Assembly: GCA_944387455.1 (NCBI GenBank)
Contig: CALXEY010000005.1
Coordinates: forward strand, 1 to 36,875
Direction of reading: 5' to 3'
Source of the DNA: an uncultured Clostridia bacterium
GTDB taxonomy: Bacteria; Bacillota; Clostridia; TANB77; CAG-508
DNA: 36,875 nt
Positions 18,327 to 24,848 of the stretch are shown one piece after another; the first letter of the stretch is position 1, and each line of letters opens with the position of its first letter. The notes beneath the pieces are model-generated. The model saw only the letters and a program-made list of their open reading frames with translations. It did no database searches and had not been told where the DNA came from. Position numbers and translations under genes: made by a program.

Positions 18327-18675
18327 CTTTGTTTTCCTCCTTTGTACCTAAATCATAAACATAGTATTTATATTTTTTGGTTTTAAATTTAAAAGCTCTT
18401 TTTATTACATCATCTATATTTTCTCCACCTGTTTTTCTTGTTATATCAAATCTTTCCAAATTAGGTATTTTAAACGTTCCTATAATAAAACCTATTAAGG
18501 CAAATAACACAACTGCTACAATTCCTACAATTGTTAAACCTAATAAATTAAAAATAATATAAAATACGCCTCCAACTAAAGCTCCTGCTCCTGATAATAT
18601 TAAAGCTTTTGTTGAGAATATAAATAATATTCTACCTTCGCCTTTTACATTTCTTGGCACATTATAAGTTCCCAT
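18319..18675 (-). CDS. PrgI-family (VirB3-like) protein
   Basis: 118 aa with the PrgI layout: a short N-terminal stretch (TYNVPRNVKGEGRI), two closely spaced membrane helices (about 24-44 and 47-67), then a basic amphipathic tail (KIPNLERFDITRKTGGENIDD). PrgI/VirB3 proteins anchor VirB4 to the inner-membrane complex. The gene has AAAGGAG upstream, a probable promoter 38 bp before its start, and overlaps the next gene by 8 bp. Confidence 0.85.
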   Translation of the reverse strand: MGTYNVPRNVKGEGRILFIFSTKALILSGAGALVGGVFYIIFNLLGLTIVGIVAVVLFALIGFIIGTFKIPNLERFDITRKTGGENIDDVIKRAFKFKTKKYKYYVYDLGTKEENKDE

Positions 18676-18712
18676 ATTTACACTCCTTTTTTCCTATTAT
18701 CCCTTATTTAAT

Positions 18713-18740
18713 ATTATAACAAAAAAAACTACATTTTCAT
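18713..18740 (-). promoter_or_regulatory. Probable extended -10 promoter for the T4SS core genes
   Basis: Reading leftward: TATAAT (18718-18713) preceded by TG one base upstream, giving TGTTATAAT, with a weak -35 (ATGAAA) 16 nt further up. It lies between the terminator after the last pilin and the prgI start, so the channel genes can be transcribed separately from the pilins. Confidence 0.5.
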
Positions 18741-18810
18741 ATATTTTTATACATTTTTTTTAAATTTAACAATAATATAATATTTCTGTAATATTTCTGT
18801 AATAAAACGT

Positions 18811-18844
18811 TAAAAAAGATGCCCTAAAATTAGAACATCTTTTT
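18811..18844 (-). terminator. Terminator between pilin genes and prgI
   Basis: AAAAAGATG (18813-18821) pairs with CATCTTTTT (18836-18844); on the minus strand the stem ends in a six-T run. It lies 20 bp after the last pilin stop. Partial read-through would give more pilin mRNA than channel mRNA. Confidence 0.75.
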
Positions 18845-18863
18845 ATATTTATCTTATTTATAC

Positions 18864-19238
18864 TTATGCATTTCCACCTAAGTTTCCTAAGAAGTTGTAT
18901 AGTATGTTTGCTATTGCTGATGCTGCAAATACTAATGCTGCACCTATTACATATGGCATCATTGTCTTCTTGTATTCTGCTTTTTCTTCAGCACTACCCA
19001 TCATATATTTGATACCTAAAACAATTAATACGATAACTGATGCGATAATACCTATAGTTGTTAATATTGTTACTATTTGGTTACCAACATTTGTAACACC
19101 TTCTATTCCTGAAACATCAGCACCTGTTACATCACCTGGTGTAACAGCCCCAGTAACTGCTGCAAGTACAGTACTAGATACAGATATCAACATTACCGCA
19201 ATTAATAGTACAGACATTATTTTAGTTAACTTTTTCAT
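18864..19238 (-). CDS. VirB2-like pilin (paralogue 4)
   Basis: 124 aa: signal peptide (about 1-27, ending in VLAA), a short mature N-terminus, and two membrane helices (about 50-73 and 92-118) joined by a charged loop, GIKYMMGSAEEKAEYKKTMMPYVIG. This is the TrbC/VirB2 two-helix pilin layout. The loop is almost identical to those in the next two pilins, and the gene has a good GGAGG site. The 118-bp gap upstream (19239-19356) is AT-rich and may hold an internal promoter, but I could not assign one with a convincing -35. VirB2 subunits polymerise into the T4SS pilus or line the channel. Confidence 0.8.
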   Translation of the reverse strand: MKKLTKIMSVLLIAVMLISVSSTVLAAVTGAVTPGDVTGADVSGIEGVTNVGNQIVTILTTIGIIASVIVLIVLGIKYMMGSAEEKAEYKKTMMPYVIGAALVFAASAIANILYNFLGNLGGNA

Positions 19239-19356
19239 AATATTTTCCTCCTTCTATTTAATTTTTTATATAAAACTCCTTATATCTTTCTTATATAAGA
19301 AACTTTAATAACTAAACCTATAATAATTATATCAAATTATAAAAAATAAATCAAAT

Positions 19357-19734
19357 TTACGCTCCTATGTCATTTGCAATATTGTAAATTATATTAGCTA
19401 TTATTGATGCTGCAAATACTAATGCCGCACCTATTACATATGGCATCATTGTCTTTTTGTAATCTGCTCTTTCTTCTACACTACCCATCATATATTTTAT
19501 ACCTAGTATTACTAGAACAATAACAGAAAGAACAATTCCTATAGTTGTTAATATTGTTACTATTCCATTTCCTACATTTTTTATACTTGTATCTGATGGC
19601 GGTGTTCCTGTTAGACTTTCTACTGTAAAAGCATAAGTAGAATACATATTAGTTACTATATTAAAAATAAACATAAAAATCAAAAATGTCAATAGTATTA
19701 ATAATATTTTTTTTGTTTTTTTCATATTCATCAC
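19357..19734 (-). CDS. VirB2-like pilin (paralogue 3)
   Basis: 125 aa with the same plan as its neighbours: signal peptide or first helix (about 7-33), two membrane helices and the loop GIKYMMGSVEERADYKKTMMPYVIG. It ends 3 bp after the next upstream gene, so it is co-transcribed with it. The mature N-terminus has PPSDTS instead of the PGDVTG of paralogue 4. The difference lies in the part most likely to be exposed, which hints at separate roles or antigenic variety. Confidence 0.8.
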   Translation of the reverse strand: MMNMKKTKKILLILLTFLIFMFIFNIVTNMYSTYAFTVESLTGTPPSDTSIKNVGNGIVTILTTIGIVLSVIVLVILGIKYMMGSVEERADYKKTMMPYVIGAALVFAASIIANIIYNIANDIGA

Positions 19735-19737
19735 CTC

Positions 19738-20127
19738 TTACAATAATCCATCTGTTATATTGCTTACTATTCCTAATATGTTTGTAATTCCAAATACTAG
19801 AAGTGCACCAATTACATATGGCATCATTGTCTTTTTATATTCTGCCCTTTCTTCTATGCTTCCTGCCATATATTTAATACCAATAACTATCAAAACTATT
19901 ACTGATGCTAATGTACCTATTAATTGGAATATTCCTATAATTCTATTTCCTATATCTTGGACTTTAGTTGCCCCAGCTGCTCCACCACTACCAGGCGAAA
20001 AACTTTCTGGATTTTCTCTCGGATCAGAAATCCACTCAGATGCATATGTTATATTTGTTATTGATATAATTAACATTAAAATTAATGCTATAACAAAAAA
20101 TATTTTTAATTTTTTCATATTCATCAC
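19738..20127 (-). CDS. VirB2-like pilin (paralogue 2)
   Basis: 129 aa: signal peptide (about 1-29, ending YA), a Gly/Pro/Ser-rich N-terminal segment (SFSPGSGGAAGA), two membrane helices and the loop GIKYMAGSIEERAEYKKTMMPYVIG. It is 3 bp from the genes on either side, in a tight operon. The longer N-terminal part distinguishes it from paralogues 3 and 4. Confidence 0.8.
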   Translation of the reverse strand: MMNMKKLKIFFVIALILMLIISITNITYASEWISDPRENPESFSPGSGGAAGATKVQDIGNRIIGIFQLIGTLASVIVLIVIGIKYMAGSIEERAEYKKTMMPYVIGALLVFGITNILGIVSNITDGLL

Positions 20128-20130
20128 CTT

Positions 20131-20589
20131 CTAAAAACCTTCTAATAAAACCATTACTAATTTCCAAATACCAAAAGCTCCAAATATTACTACACAACCT
20201 ACTGTATATGGTATTAGTTTTTCTTTCACTTCTGCTTTTCCGTCTGCTGAGGCTACCATAAATTGAATACCTAGAACAACACCTACTGCTACTGCTACAA
20301 CTAACCCTATTGCTAAAAATACATTGTATAACAAGTCTATTGCTTTTTGCGAAGCATCTTGTGATATTGTATTATTTGTATCTGCACTTTGTATAAATTT
20401 ATCTGCTCCTGCTATTATGTCATCTGTAGTTTCTCCTGTTTTACCTGTACCTCCGTCTGTTGATTGACCTTGTGATGCAGCTATCTTGTAAGAGCTTGTA
20501 GGCACTATTTCATTTGCATAACTTATATTTGTTATTATTGTTGTTACTATAATAAAAATTAACATTATTTTTAAACTTAAACTTTTCAT
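20131..20589 (-). CDS. VirB2-like pilin, divergent (paralogue 1)
   Basis: 152 aa, first gene of the operon. Signal peptide (about 1-25, ending in YA), a longer polar N-terminal segment (Gly/Thr/Asp-rich, about 28-80), then two membrane helices with the loop GIQFMVASADGKAEVKEKLIPYTVG. The loop aligns with the other pilins but is clearly diverged, so it may be a minor or tip pilin or a channel-lining form. The promoter in the left repeat (20626-20654) lies 37 bp upstream of its start. Confidence 0.75.
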   Translation of the reverse strand: MKSLSLKIMLIFIIVTTIITNISYANEIVPTSSYKIAASQGQSTDGGTGKTGETTDDIIAGADKFIQSADTNNTISQDASQKAIDLLYNVFLAIGLVVAVAVGVVLGIQFMVASADGKAEVKEKLIPYTVGCVVIFGAFGIWKLVMVLLEGF

Positions 20590-20625
20590 AACTTTTTCTC
20601 CATTTTAAAATACTTTATCTCTTTA

Positions 20626-20654
20626 ATTATACTACATTTGAAGTTTTTTTTCAA
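20626..20654 (-). promoter_or_regulatory. Promoter of the pilin / T4SS-like operon
   Basis: Reading leftward: TTGAAA (20654-20649), 17-nt spacer, perfect TATAAT (20631-20626). It falls in the left copy of the 117-bp repeat; the repeat boundary cuts through the -10, whose last three bases are outside. The same -35 and spacer are used upstream of the putative RNA. Confidence 0.8.
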
Positions 20655-20745
20655 TTTTTTGTAATTTTTTATCAAAATTTAATATAAATGTAATAGTTTT
20701 GTAATATTTTGCAAAAAGAAAACTTGGCACAAGACCAAGTTTCCC
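20629..20745. repeat. 117-bp perfect direct repeat, left copy (terminator + promoter cassette)
   Basis: Identical over all 117 bp to 21034-21150, 405 bp away. Read leftward it contains the terminator of the putative RNA, an AT-rich spacer, and the -35/spacer/-10 start of the pilin operon promoter. Identity stops abruptly at both ends. Confidence 0.95.
20712..20742 (-). terminator. Terminator of the putative structured RNA
   Basis: Eight-bp stem CCAAGTTT / AAACTTGG (20735-20742 and 20720-20727) with a 7-nt loop, followed on the minus strand by TTCTTTTT. It lies in the left 117-bp repeat. Confidence 0.85.
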
Positions 20746-21024
20746 GGGAGTTTGACAGTTTGAAGAATTTTAAATTTCTGTACTCTTACTCTCCCAATAG
20801 TTTTAAAGTCAAATTTTTCTTTATTTTTTTGCGTACCTCCTGTAACTCTTTATTATCAAGTGTTTTACGTCTTTATAATTTTTATACATTTTTTCCATTC
20901 TCTACAACCATTGCAAATACTGAAAAAAATTTTTTTAAACGCAAAATTATGTTGAATTAGGTACGCACTTCAAAAACCGTTCTATCTTTACTCTCTCTAG
21001 GGATTACTCGCTTTAACTGTCAAA
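20713..21024 (-). ncRNA. Putative ~310-nt structured RNA with its own promoter and terminator
   Basis: No protein is credible here, yet the segment has a strong promoter (21031-21059), a start predicted around 21024 and a terminator at 20712-20742. The first bases of the transcript, TTTGACAGTT, pair perfectly with AACTGTCAAA just before the terminator (20751-20760 with 21015-21024), closing the whole RNA. A second long-range stem of 9 bp, TGCGTACCT with AGGTACGCA (20830-20838 with 20959-20967), nests inside. The two flanks of this inner stem carry similar purine blocks (GAGAGTAAAGATAGAA and GAGAGTAAGAGTACAGAA). I looked for RNase P, tmRNA and SRP RNA hallmarks and saw none; 6S RNA or a known Clostridia motif cannot be excluded. 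Confidence 0.6.
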
Positions 21025-21030
21025 GATGGG

Positions 21031-21059
21031 ATCATACTACATTTGAAGTTTTTTTTCAA
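21031..21059 (-). promoter_or_regulatory. Promoter of the putative structured RNA
   Basis: Reading leftward: TTGAAA (21059-21054), 17-nt spacer, TATGAT (21036-21031). Spacer and -35 are identical to the pilin-operon promoter because both lie in the 117-bp repeat; only the -10 differs (TATGAT against TATAAT). Confidence 0.75.
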
Positions 21060-21150
21060 TTTTTTGTAATTTTTTATCAAAATTTAATATAAATGTAATA
21101 GTTTTGTAATATTTTGCAAAAAGAAAACTTGGCACAAGACCAAGTTTCCC
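21034..21150. repeat. 117-bp perfect direct repeat, right copy (terminator + promoter cassette)
   Basis: Second copy of 20629-20745. Here the terminator half serves the 61-aa gene and the promoter half drives the putative RNA. Confidence 0.95.
21117..21147 (-). terminator. Terminator of the 61-aa gene
   Basis: Same hairpin as at 20712-20742 (stem arms 21125-21132 and 21140-21147, T-rich tail to the left), 31 bp after the stop codon of the small membrane protein gene. Confidence 0.85.
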
Positions 21151-21177
21151 AAAAGAACTTACAAGTCCTTTTTAATC

Positions 21178-21363
21178 TTATCCAATCGCTCTAACAAAGA
21201 CCATCAGTGCCAAGAAAATCAAGAAAGCTCCTGCTGCACGGTATTTGTTCGCCACACACGCGATTCCCATAATGAGAAAAACTGGGACAAACCACCTTGC
21301 ATCTGAGAAAATTGCACCAATGAAATTTATAATGCCAAGAATAAGATCCATCAAGAGATGCAT
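21178..21363 (-). CDS. Small membrane protein of unknown function, high GC
   Basis: 61 aa from ATG 21363, chosen because AGAGGAG lies 7 nt upstream; a longer in-frame start at 21462 would overlap the tRNA terminator and has no ribosome site. Nearly all of it is hydrophobic: two or three helices separated by SDARWF and NKYRAA. I do not recognise the family. By count over 120 bp the gene is about 46 percent GC, far above the surrounding DNA, and it uses C- and G-ending codons rare in its neighbours, so recent transfer is likely. It sits between tRNA-Ser genes, a classic insertion neighbourhood, and the duplicated cassette. A small holin-like, toxin or immunity role is possible but unproven. Confidence 0.65.
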   Translation of the reverse strand: MHLLMDLILGIINFIGAIFSDARWFVPVFLIMGIACVANKYRAAGAFLIFLALMVFVRAIG

Positions 21364-21462
21364 AATTATACTCCTCTTCTTTAAAAGGTTAATATTAATA
21401 TAATTATAGCATTTTTTATTGTTTTTTTCAAATTTAAAATTCTTTATTGCATTACTTTTCAC

Positions 21463-21510
21463 AAAAAACCTTTTACATATTCTATTACAAGAATCTGTAA
21501 AAGGTTTTTT
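21463..21510 (-). terminator. Terminator of tRNA-Ser(GCU)
   Basis: Perfect 15-bp stem, AAAAAACCTTTTACA (21463-21477) with TGTAAAAGGTTTTTT (21496-21510), immediately after the tRNA and ending in six T on the minus strand. Confidence 0.88.
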
Positions 21511-21512
21511 AC

Positions 21513-21602
21513 TGGCGTAGGTGAGAGGGTTCGAACCTCCGCGCCGATTGCTCGACCTAGCAGTTTAGCAAACTGCCCCCTTCACCACTTGGGTACACCT
21601 AC
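21513..21602 (-). tRNA. tRNA-Ser (anticodon GCT)
   Basis: Acceptor arms GTAGGTG and CACCTAC pair; anticodon loop TTGCTAA gives GCU, reading AGC/AGU codons. There is a long variable arm as expected for serine (GTCGAGCAATCGGC region), the T-arm has GGTTCGAACC, and the CCA end is encoded (21513-21515). Confidence 0.95.
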
Positions 21603-21638
21603 ATATTAAATTTATTCTATTGCATTATTTTAAAATAA

Positions 21639-21672
21639 AAATACCTTGTAATATTTTAAGCTCAAGGTATTT
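21639..21672 (-). terminator. Terminator between the two tRNA-Ser genes
   Basis: AAATACCTTG (21639-21648) pairs with CAAGGTATTT (21663-21672); a T-rich tail follows on the minus strand. It directly follows tRNA-Ser(UGA), so the second tRNA probably needs read-through or its own promoter. Confidence 0.7.
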
Positions 21673-21677
21673 TATTT

Positions 21678-21769
<92 letters not shown>

Positions 21770-21779
21770 ATGTCTTGCG

Positions 21780-21819
21780 GACAATTAATATCTTAGCATA
21801 TTTTTATATTAATTGTCAA
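21780..21819 (-). promoter_or_regulatory. tRNA-Ser promoter with overlapping palindrome
   Basis: Reading leftward: consensus TTGACA (21819-21814), 18-nt spacer, TAAGAT (21795-21790), with transcription expected to start near 21783. A perfect 12-bp inverted repeat, GACAATTAATAT (21780-21791) and ATATTAATTGTC (21806-21817), covers the start site and reaches into both promoter boxes, as an operator would. Confidence 0.75.
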
Positions 21820-21835
21820 GACTTTTTTGAATTTT

Positions 21836-23335
21836 TTATGGCTTTAAAATCTCAAATTCTTCAATTGTACCAATACTTTGTAATTCTTCCCTTAATTTTT
21901 TTATAATTTCTTTACTTTCTTGCCACTCTATATCTTCCTCATCTTTTACAACTAAGATTAATGTGTTTTCCTTTTGTTTTAAATCTTGTAATATCTCTTT
22001 TTCTGTCATTTTTCCAAAATTACCATTAAAAGGTAAATCGTAAAAACCATTACTTTGTTTTAACTGAACCATATATAACGAAGCTTTAGAAGAATAAACA
22101 ATTACACTATTTCCTTTATTATTTTCTTCTTTTATATAATTAGTAACATTTTCAATATTTTTATATAAATCTTCATTAACTATTGTTCCAAAATAAGGTG
22201 AATTATATTCATAATAATATTTTTCATCGCAAACAACCTTTATCCACCAAAATAGTCTATTAATGCTTGTAAAAATGTTATATATTATTAATATAAATAA
22301 AATTACCATTATTATCTGATTTATTTTTTTAAAATTTAAATTTCCTTTTTTTATTATTAAACTACAAATATATAAAAATAAAATAATAGCTGTTGTAATT
22401 GCAAGTAACAAATGTATTTTATTTATTATAGGAAAAATTAATAAAAACAACATTATAGAGAAGGAATTTAAAATAATCAAATTATTTTTTTCTTCATCTA
22501 TAAATTCAATTTTTTTCTGTCTTAATAAAAATATTGAACATACTAAATCAGATATTACAATAAAAATTCCTATAATTATATATAACAAATTTATAGAAAT
22601 ATTGTTATTTGCAAAATCACTTATTCCTAATATTGCATAATTTATAAATCCGTCTAAAACACCTTGAAAATGTAAAAATAATATAAATACTATACTAAAT
22701 ATGCTTAATATTAGGCATATCTTTAATATATTTTTTATACTTTCTTTTTTATATTTAATTATTATTGTACCTAATAATGCAATTAAATAAAATGCTCCTA
22801 TATTTTGTTTAGTTAGAATAATTAAAAAACAAATTATAGACTGTATTAAAATATTTTTATTATTCATCTTTATTTGTTTTTTTATTAAAAGATATATCCC
22901 AAGTAAACAAAGTGCAACTGCTAGAGAATTATAATTCGCCATAACTCTAGGTAATGCATAGTTTCCAAATACCAATAATACCAATGTACTTACAAGTGAG
23001 ATTTTTCTATTTACTTTCAATAGTCTTAAAATTTTATAAATCATAAAATAATAAAACATAAAAATTAAAATATTATAAATCCTAAAAACAAAGAAATTTG
23101 CTCCTAAAATATTAAATAATAAATTACCTATATAGAAAAATAATGGCGTACAAATAACATTTGCATCTTCATATATTTGGTATCCATTATACATTTTATA
23201 TACATTTTGGAAATTCCATAATTCATCATTTACATCTAGATTAATATAAAAAGATACTCCTATTAATGATATAAATAATAATATTATCACAAATATATTT
23301 TCATGTTTTTTTATTATATTAATTACTTTTCCCAT
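21836..23335 (-). CDS. GT-C-like polytopic membrane protein (putative glycosyltransferase)
   Basis: 499 aa with about ten to twelve membrane helices and a C-terminal outside domain (about 375-499). The first loop holds Asp37-Glu38 in NDELWNF, followed by a conserved-looking NGYQIYEDANVICTPLFFYIG stretch that ends before the next helix. This is the layout of PMT/ArnT-type GT-C enzymes, which move sugars from lipid-phosphate donors outside the membrane. Substrate is not predictable. It has its own AAGAGG ribosome site and is separated from the upstream DUF4446 gene by a terminator, so it is not part of the par operon. Very AT-rich like its neighbours. Confidence 0.65.
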   Translation of the reverse strand: MGKVINIIKKHENIFVIILLFISLIGVSFYINLDVNDELWNFQNVYKMYNGYQIYEDANVICTPLFFYIGNLLFNILGANFFVFRIYNILIFMFYYFMIYKILRLLKVNRKISLVSTLVLLVFGNYALPRVMANYNSLAVALCLLGIYLLIKKQIKMNNKNILIQSIICFLIILTKQNIGAFYLIALLGTIIIKYKKESIKNILKICLILSIFSIVFILFLHFQGVLDGFINYAILGISDFANNNISINLLYIIIGIFIVISDLVCSIFLLRQKKIEFIDEEKNNLIILNSFSIMLFLLIFPIINKIHLLLAITTAIILFLYICSLIIKKGNLNFKKINQIIMVILFILIIYNIFTSINRLFWWIKVVCDEKYYYEYNSPYFGTIVNEDLYKNIENVTNYIKEENNKGNSVIVYSSKASLYMVQLKQSNGFYDLPFNGNFGKMTEKEILQDLKQKENTLILVVKDEEDIEWQESKEIIKKLREELQSIGTIEEFEILKP

Positions 23336-23396
23336 AACTACCTCTTATTTTTATTATATAATATTTAATTACCATATATTTGCTTAGAAAGCAAGA

Positions 23397-23424
23397 AAAA
23401 TATCCTGTTTTATCAGAATATTTT
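23397..23424 (-). terminator. Terminator of the parA-parB-DUF4446 operon
   Basis: AAAATATCCTG (23397-23407) and CAGAATATTTT (23414-23424) pair on the minus strand with one G-U, followed by TTTTTCTT. It lies 22 bp after the DUF4446 stop. Confidence 0.75.
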
Positions 23425-23446
23425 CTCTTTTTTATTTTTCTTAATT

Positions 23447-23959
23447 CTATTTATTACTTCCTTTATCACCTTCAATTGCTTTCTTAATTGCAACTTGTTC
23501 TTCTTCAGATAAAGTATATTTCGAATTACCATTTTCAATAGGCTTTGCATAAATATTTGACATTTCTCTTGAATAAATACCATTAAAAACAACACCATTA
23601 TTGTGTTCATCAAGAAGAGCTAAAGTAAAACTTAAATCACTTCCAGTATCTTGAAACGCACTATATCTAAATATTCCAACTTTTTGGATACAACTCTCTA
23701 AATCTTTATCCAAACCACTAATTTTTCCTAAAATTTCTGCATTTTGTTTTTCTACTCTTTCTACTTTATACATATAATTTTCTAAGTCTTCTTGTAAATC
23801 TTTTCCTTCTCCTAGTTTTAACATAAACTTTTTATATCTTTTATTTAAAACTATAACTTTACCTAATATAATTAAGAAAGCAATCAACAAAATAATTACT
23901 AAAGCTCCTAAAATATATATAATATTATTAATTCCTATTGTATCTAATAAACTCTCCAT
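23447..23959 (-). CDS. DUF4446 family protein
   Basis: 170 aa: one N-terminal membrane helix (about 13-36), a coiled-coil region (about 40-85), then the conserved DUF4446 part with VGIFRYSAFQDTGSDLSFTLALLD and the GVVFNGIYSRE strand. The family is common in Firmicutes and usually lies next to parB, as here (17 bp downstream). Function unknown; the membrane anchor suggests a link between the envelope and the partition system. Confidence 0.9.
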   Translation of the reverse strand: MESLLDTIGINNIIYILGALVIILLIAFLIILGKVIVLNKRYKKFMLKLGEGKDLQEDLENYMYKVERVEKQNAEILGKISGLDKDLESCIQKVGIFRYSAFQDTGSDLSFTLALLDEHNNGVVFNGIYSREMSNIYAKPIENGNSKYTLSEEEQVAIKKAIEGDKGSNK

Positions 23960-23976
23960 TAAACCACTCTTTTCTT

Positions 23977-24822
23977 TTAATCATTTTTAATTAAACCTAA
24001 AATTCTTTCCAAATCGTCATTTGAAGTATATTCAATAATAATTTTACCACGTCTTTTTCCTGGGTCTAATCTTACTTTTGAACCAAAAAAGCCTTGGAAA
24101 GTATCTTCTATGTTTTTAAATAAAATATGCCTTTTATATTCTTCTACTTTGCTCATCTTTACTTTTGCTTTTTTTTCAATCTCTCTAACAGTTGAACCTC
24201 TTTCTAACATATGTTTAGCAGCAATATATTGTTTATCTGGGTCTGTTATTGCAAGTAAAGCTTTACAATGTCCTTCTGATATTTTTCCCTCTTTTACCAT
24301 TTCTAAAACTCTAGGGTCCAAATTTAAAACCCTTGTCCAGTTTATAATTGTACTTCTTGCTTTTCCAAGTTTTTTCGCAATTTCATCTTGGCTCATACCA
24401 TAATTATCCATTAATGTTTTAATACCTGTAGCTTTTTCAATTGGGTTTAAATCTTCTCTTTGCATATTTTCAATTAAAGAAATCTCCGCATTTACTTTTT
24501 CATCATCTTCTCTAATAATTGCTGGTATTTCTTTTAGTCCTGCAATTTTAGAAGCTCTCCATCTTCTTTCTCCTGCTACTATACTATAATAATTATCTTT
24601 TTTCGTTACAACTATTGGTTGTATTAAACCATATTCTTTAATAGATTCTGCAAGCTCTTCTAATGCTTCTTGGTCAAAATTCTTTCTTACTTGGTTTCTG
24701 TTTGGTTCAACCTCTGTCACTTTTAAATTTTTTAGAGTATCACTTTCTTTCATTTGTTCTTCTTCTGGAACTGGTCCAAATAATGCATCTAAACCTTTTC
24801 CTAAACCTGTCATCTTTGCCAT
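23977..24822 (-). CDS. parB: Chromosome partition protein ParB / Spo0J
   Basis: 281 aa. The N-terminal ParB/Srx domain (about 33-125) carries GERRWRASK, the CTP-binding arginine patch; a helix-turn-helix region follows (about 135-180, DEIAKKLGKARSTIINW), and the C-terminal dimer domain ends the protein. ParB loads on parS sites, slides as a CTP clamp, and recruits SMC. It lies 26 bp after parA. I saw no parS site (TGTTTCACGTGAAACA type) in the window, though a diverged one could be missed. Confidence 0.96.
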   Translation of the reverse strand: MAKMTGLGKGLDALFGPVPEEEQMKESDTLKNLKVTEVEPNRNQVRKNFDQEALEELAESIKEYGLIQPIVVTKKDNYYSIVAGERRWRASKIAGLKEIPAIIREDDEKVNAEISLIENMQREDLNPIEKATGIKTLMDNYGMSQDEIAKKLGKARSTIINWTRVLNLDPRVLEMVKEGKISEGHCKALLAITDPDKQYIAAKHMLERGSTVREIEKKAKVKMSKVEEYKRHILFKNIEDTFQGFFGSKVRLDPGKRRGKIIIEYTSNDDLERILGLIKND

Positions 24823-24848
24823 TGTATATTCCCCCTATTTTATAAATT

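Noticed and set aside
20709..20960. 83-codon plus-strand open frame inside the putative RNA
   Set aside because: No ribosome site; it begins in the terminator hairpin and crosses both long-range stems. The composition is that of a reversed RNA gene and not of a protein.
21463..21510. Attachment site or CRISPR-like repeat at the 15-bp palindrome
   Set aside because: It occurs once and directly follows a tRNA with a T-run, so a terminator explains it. No spaced repeats are present anywhere in the window.
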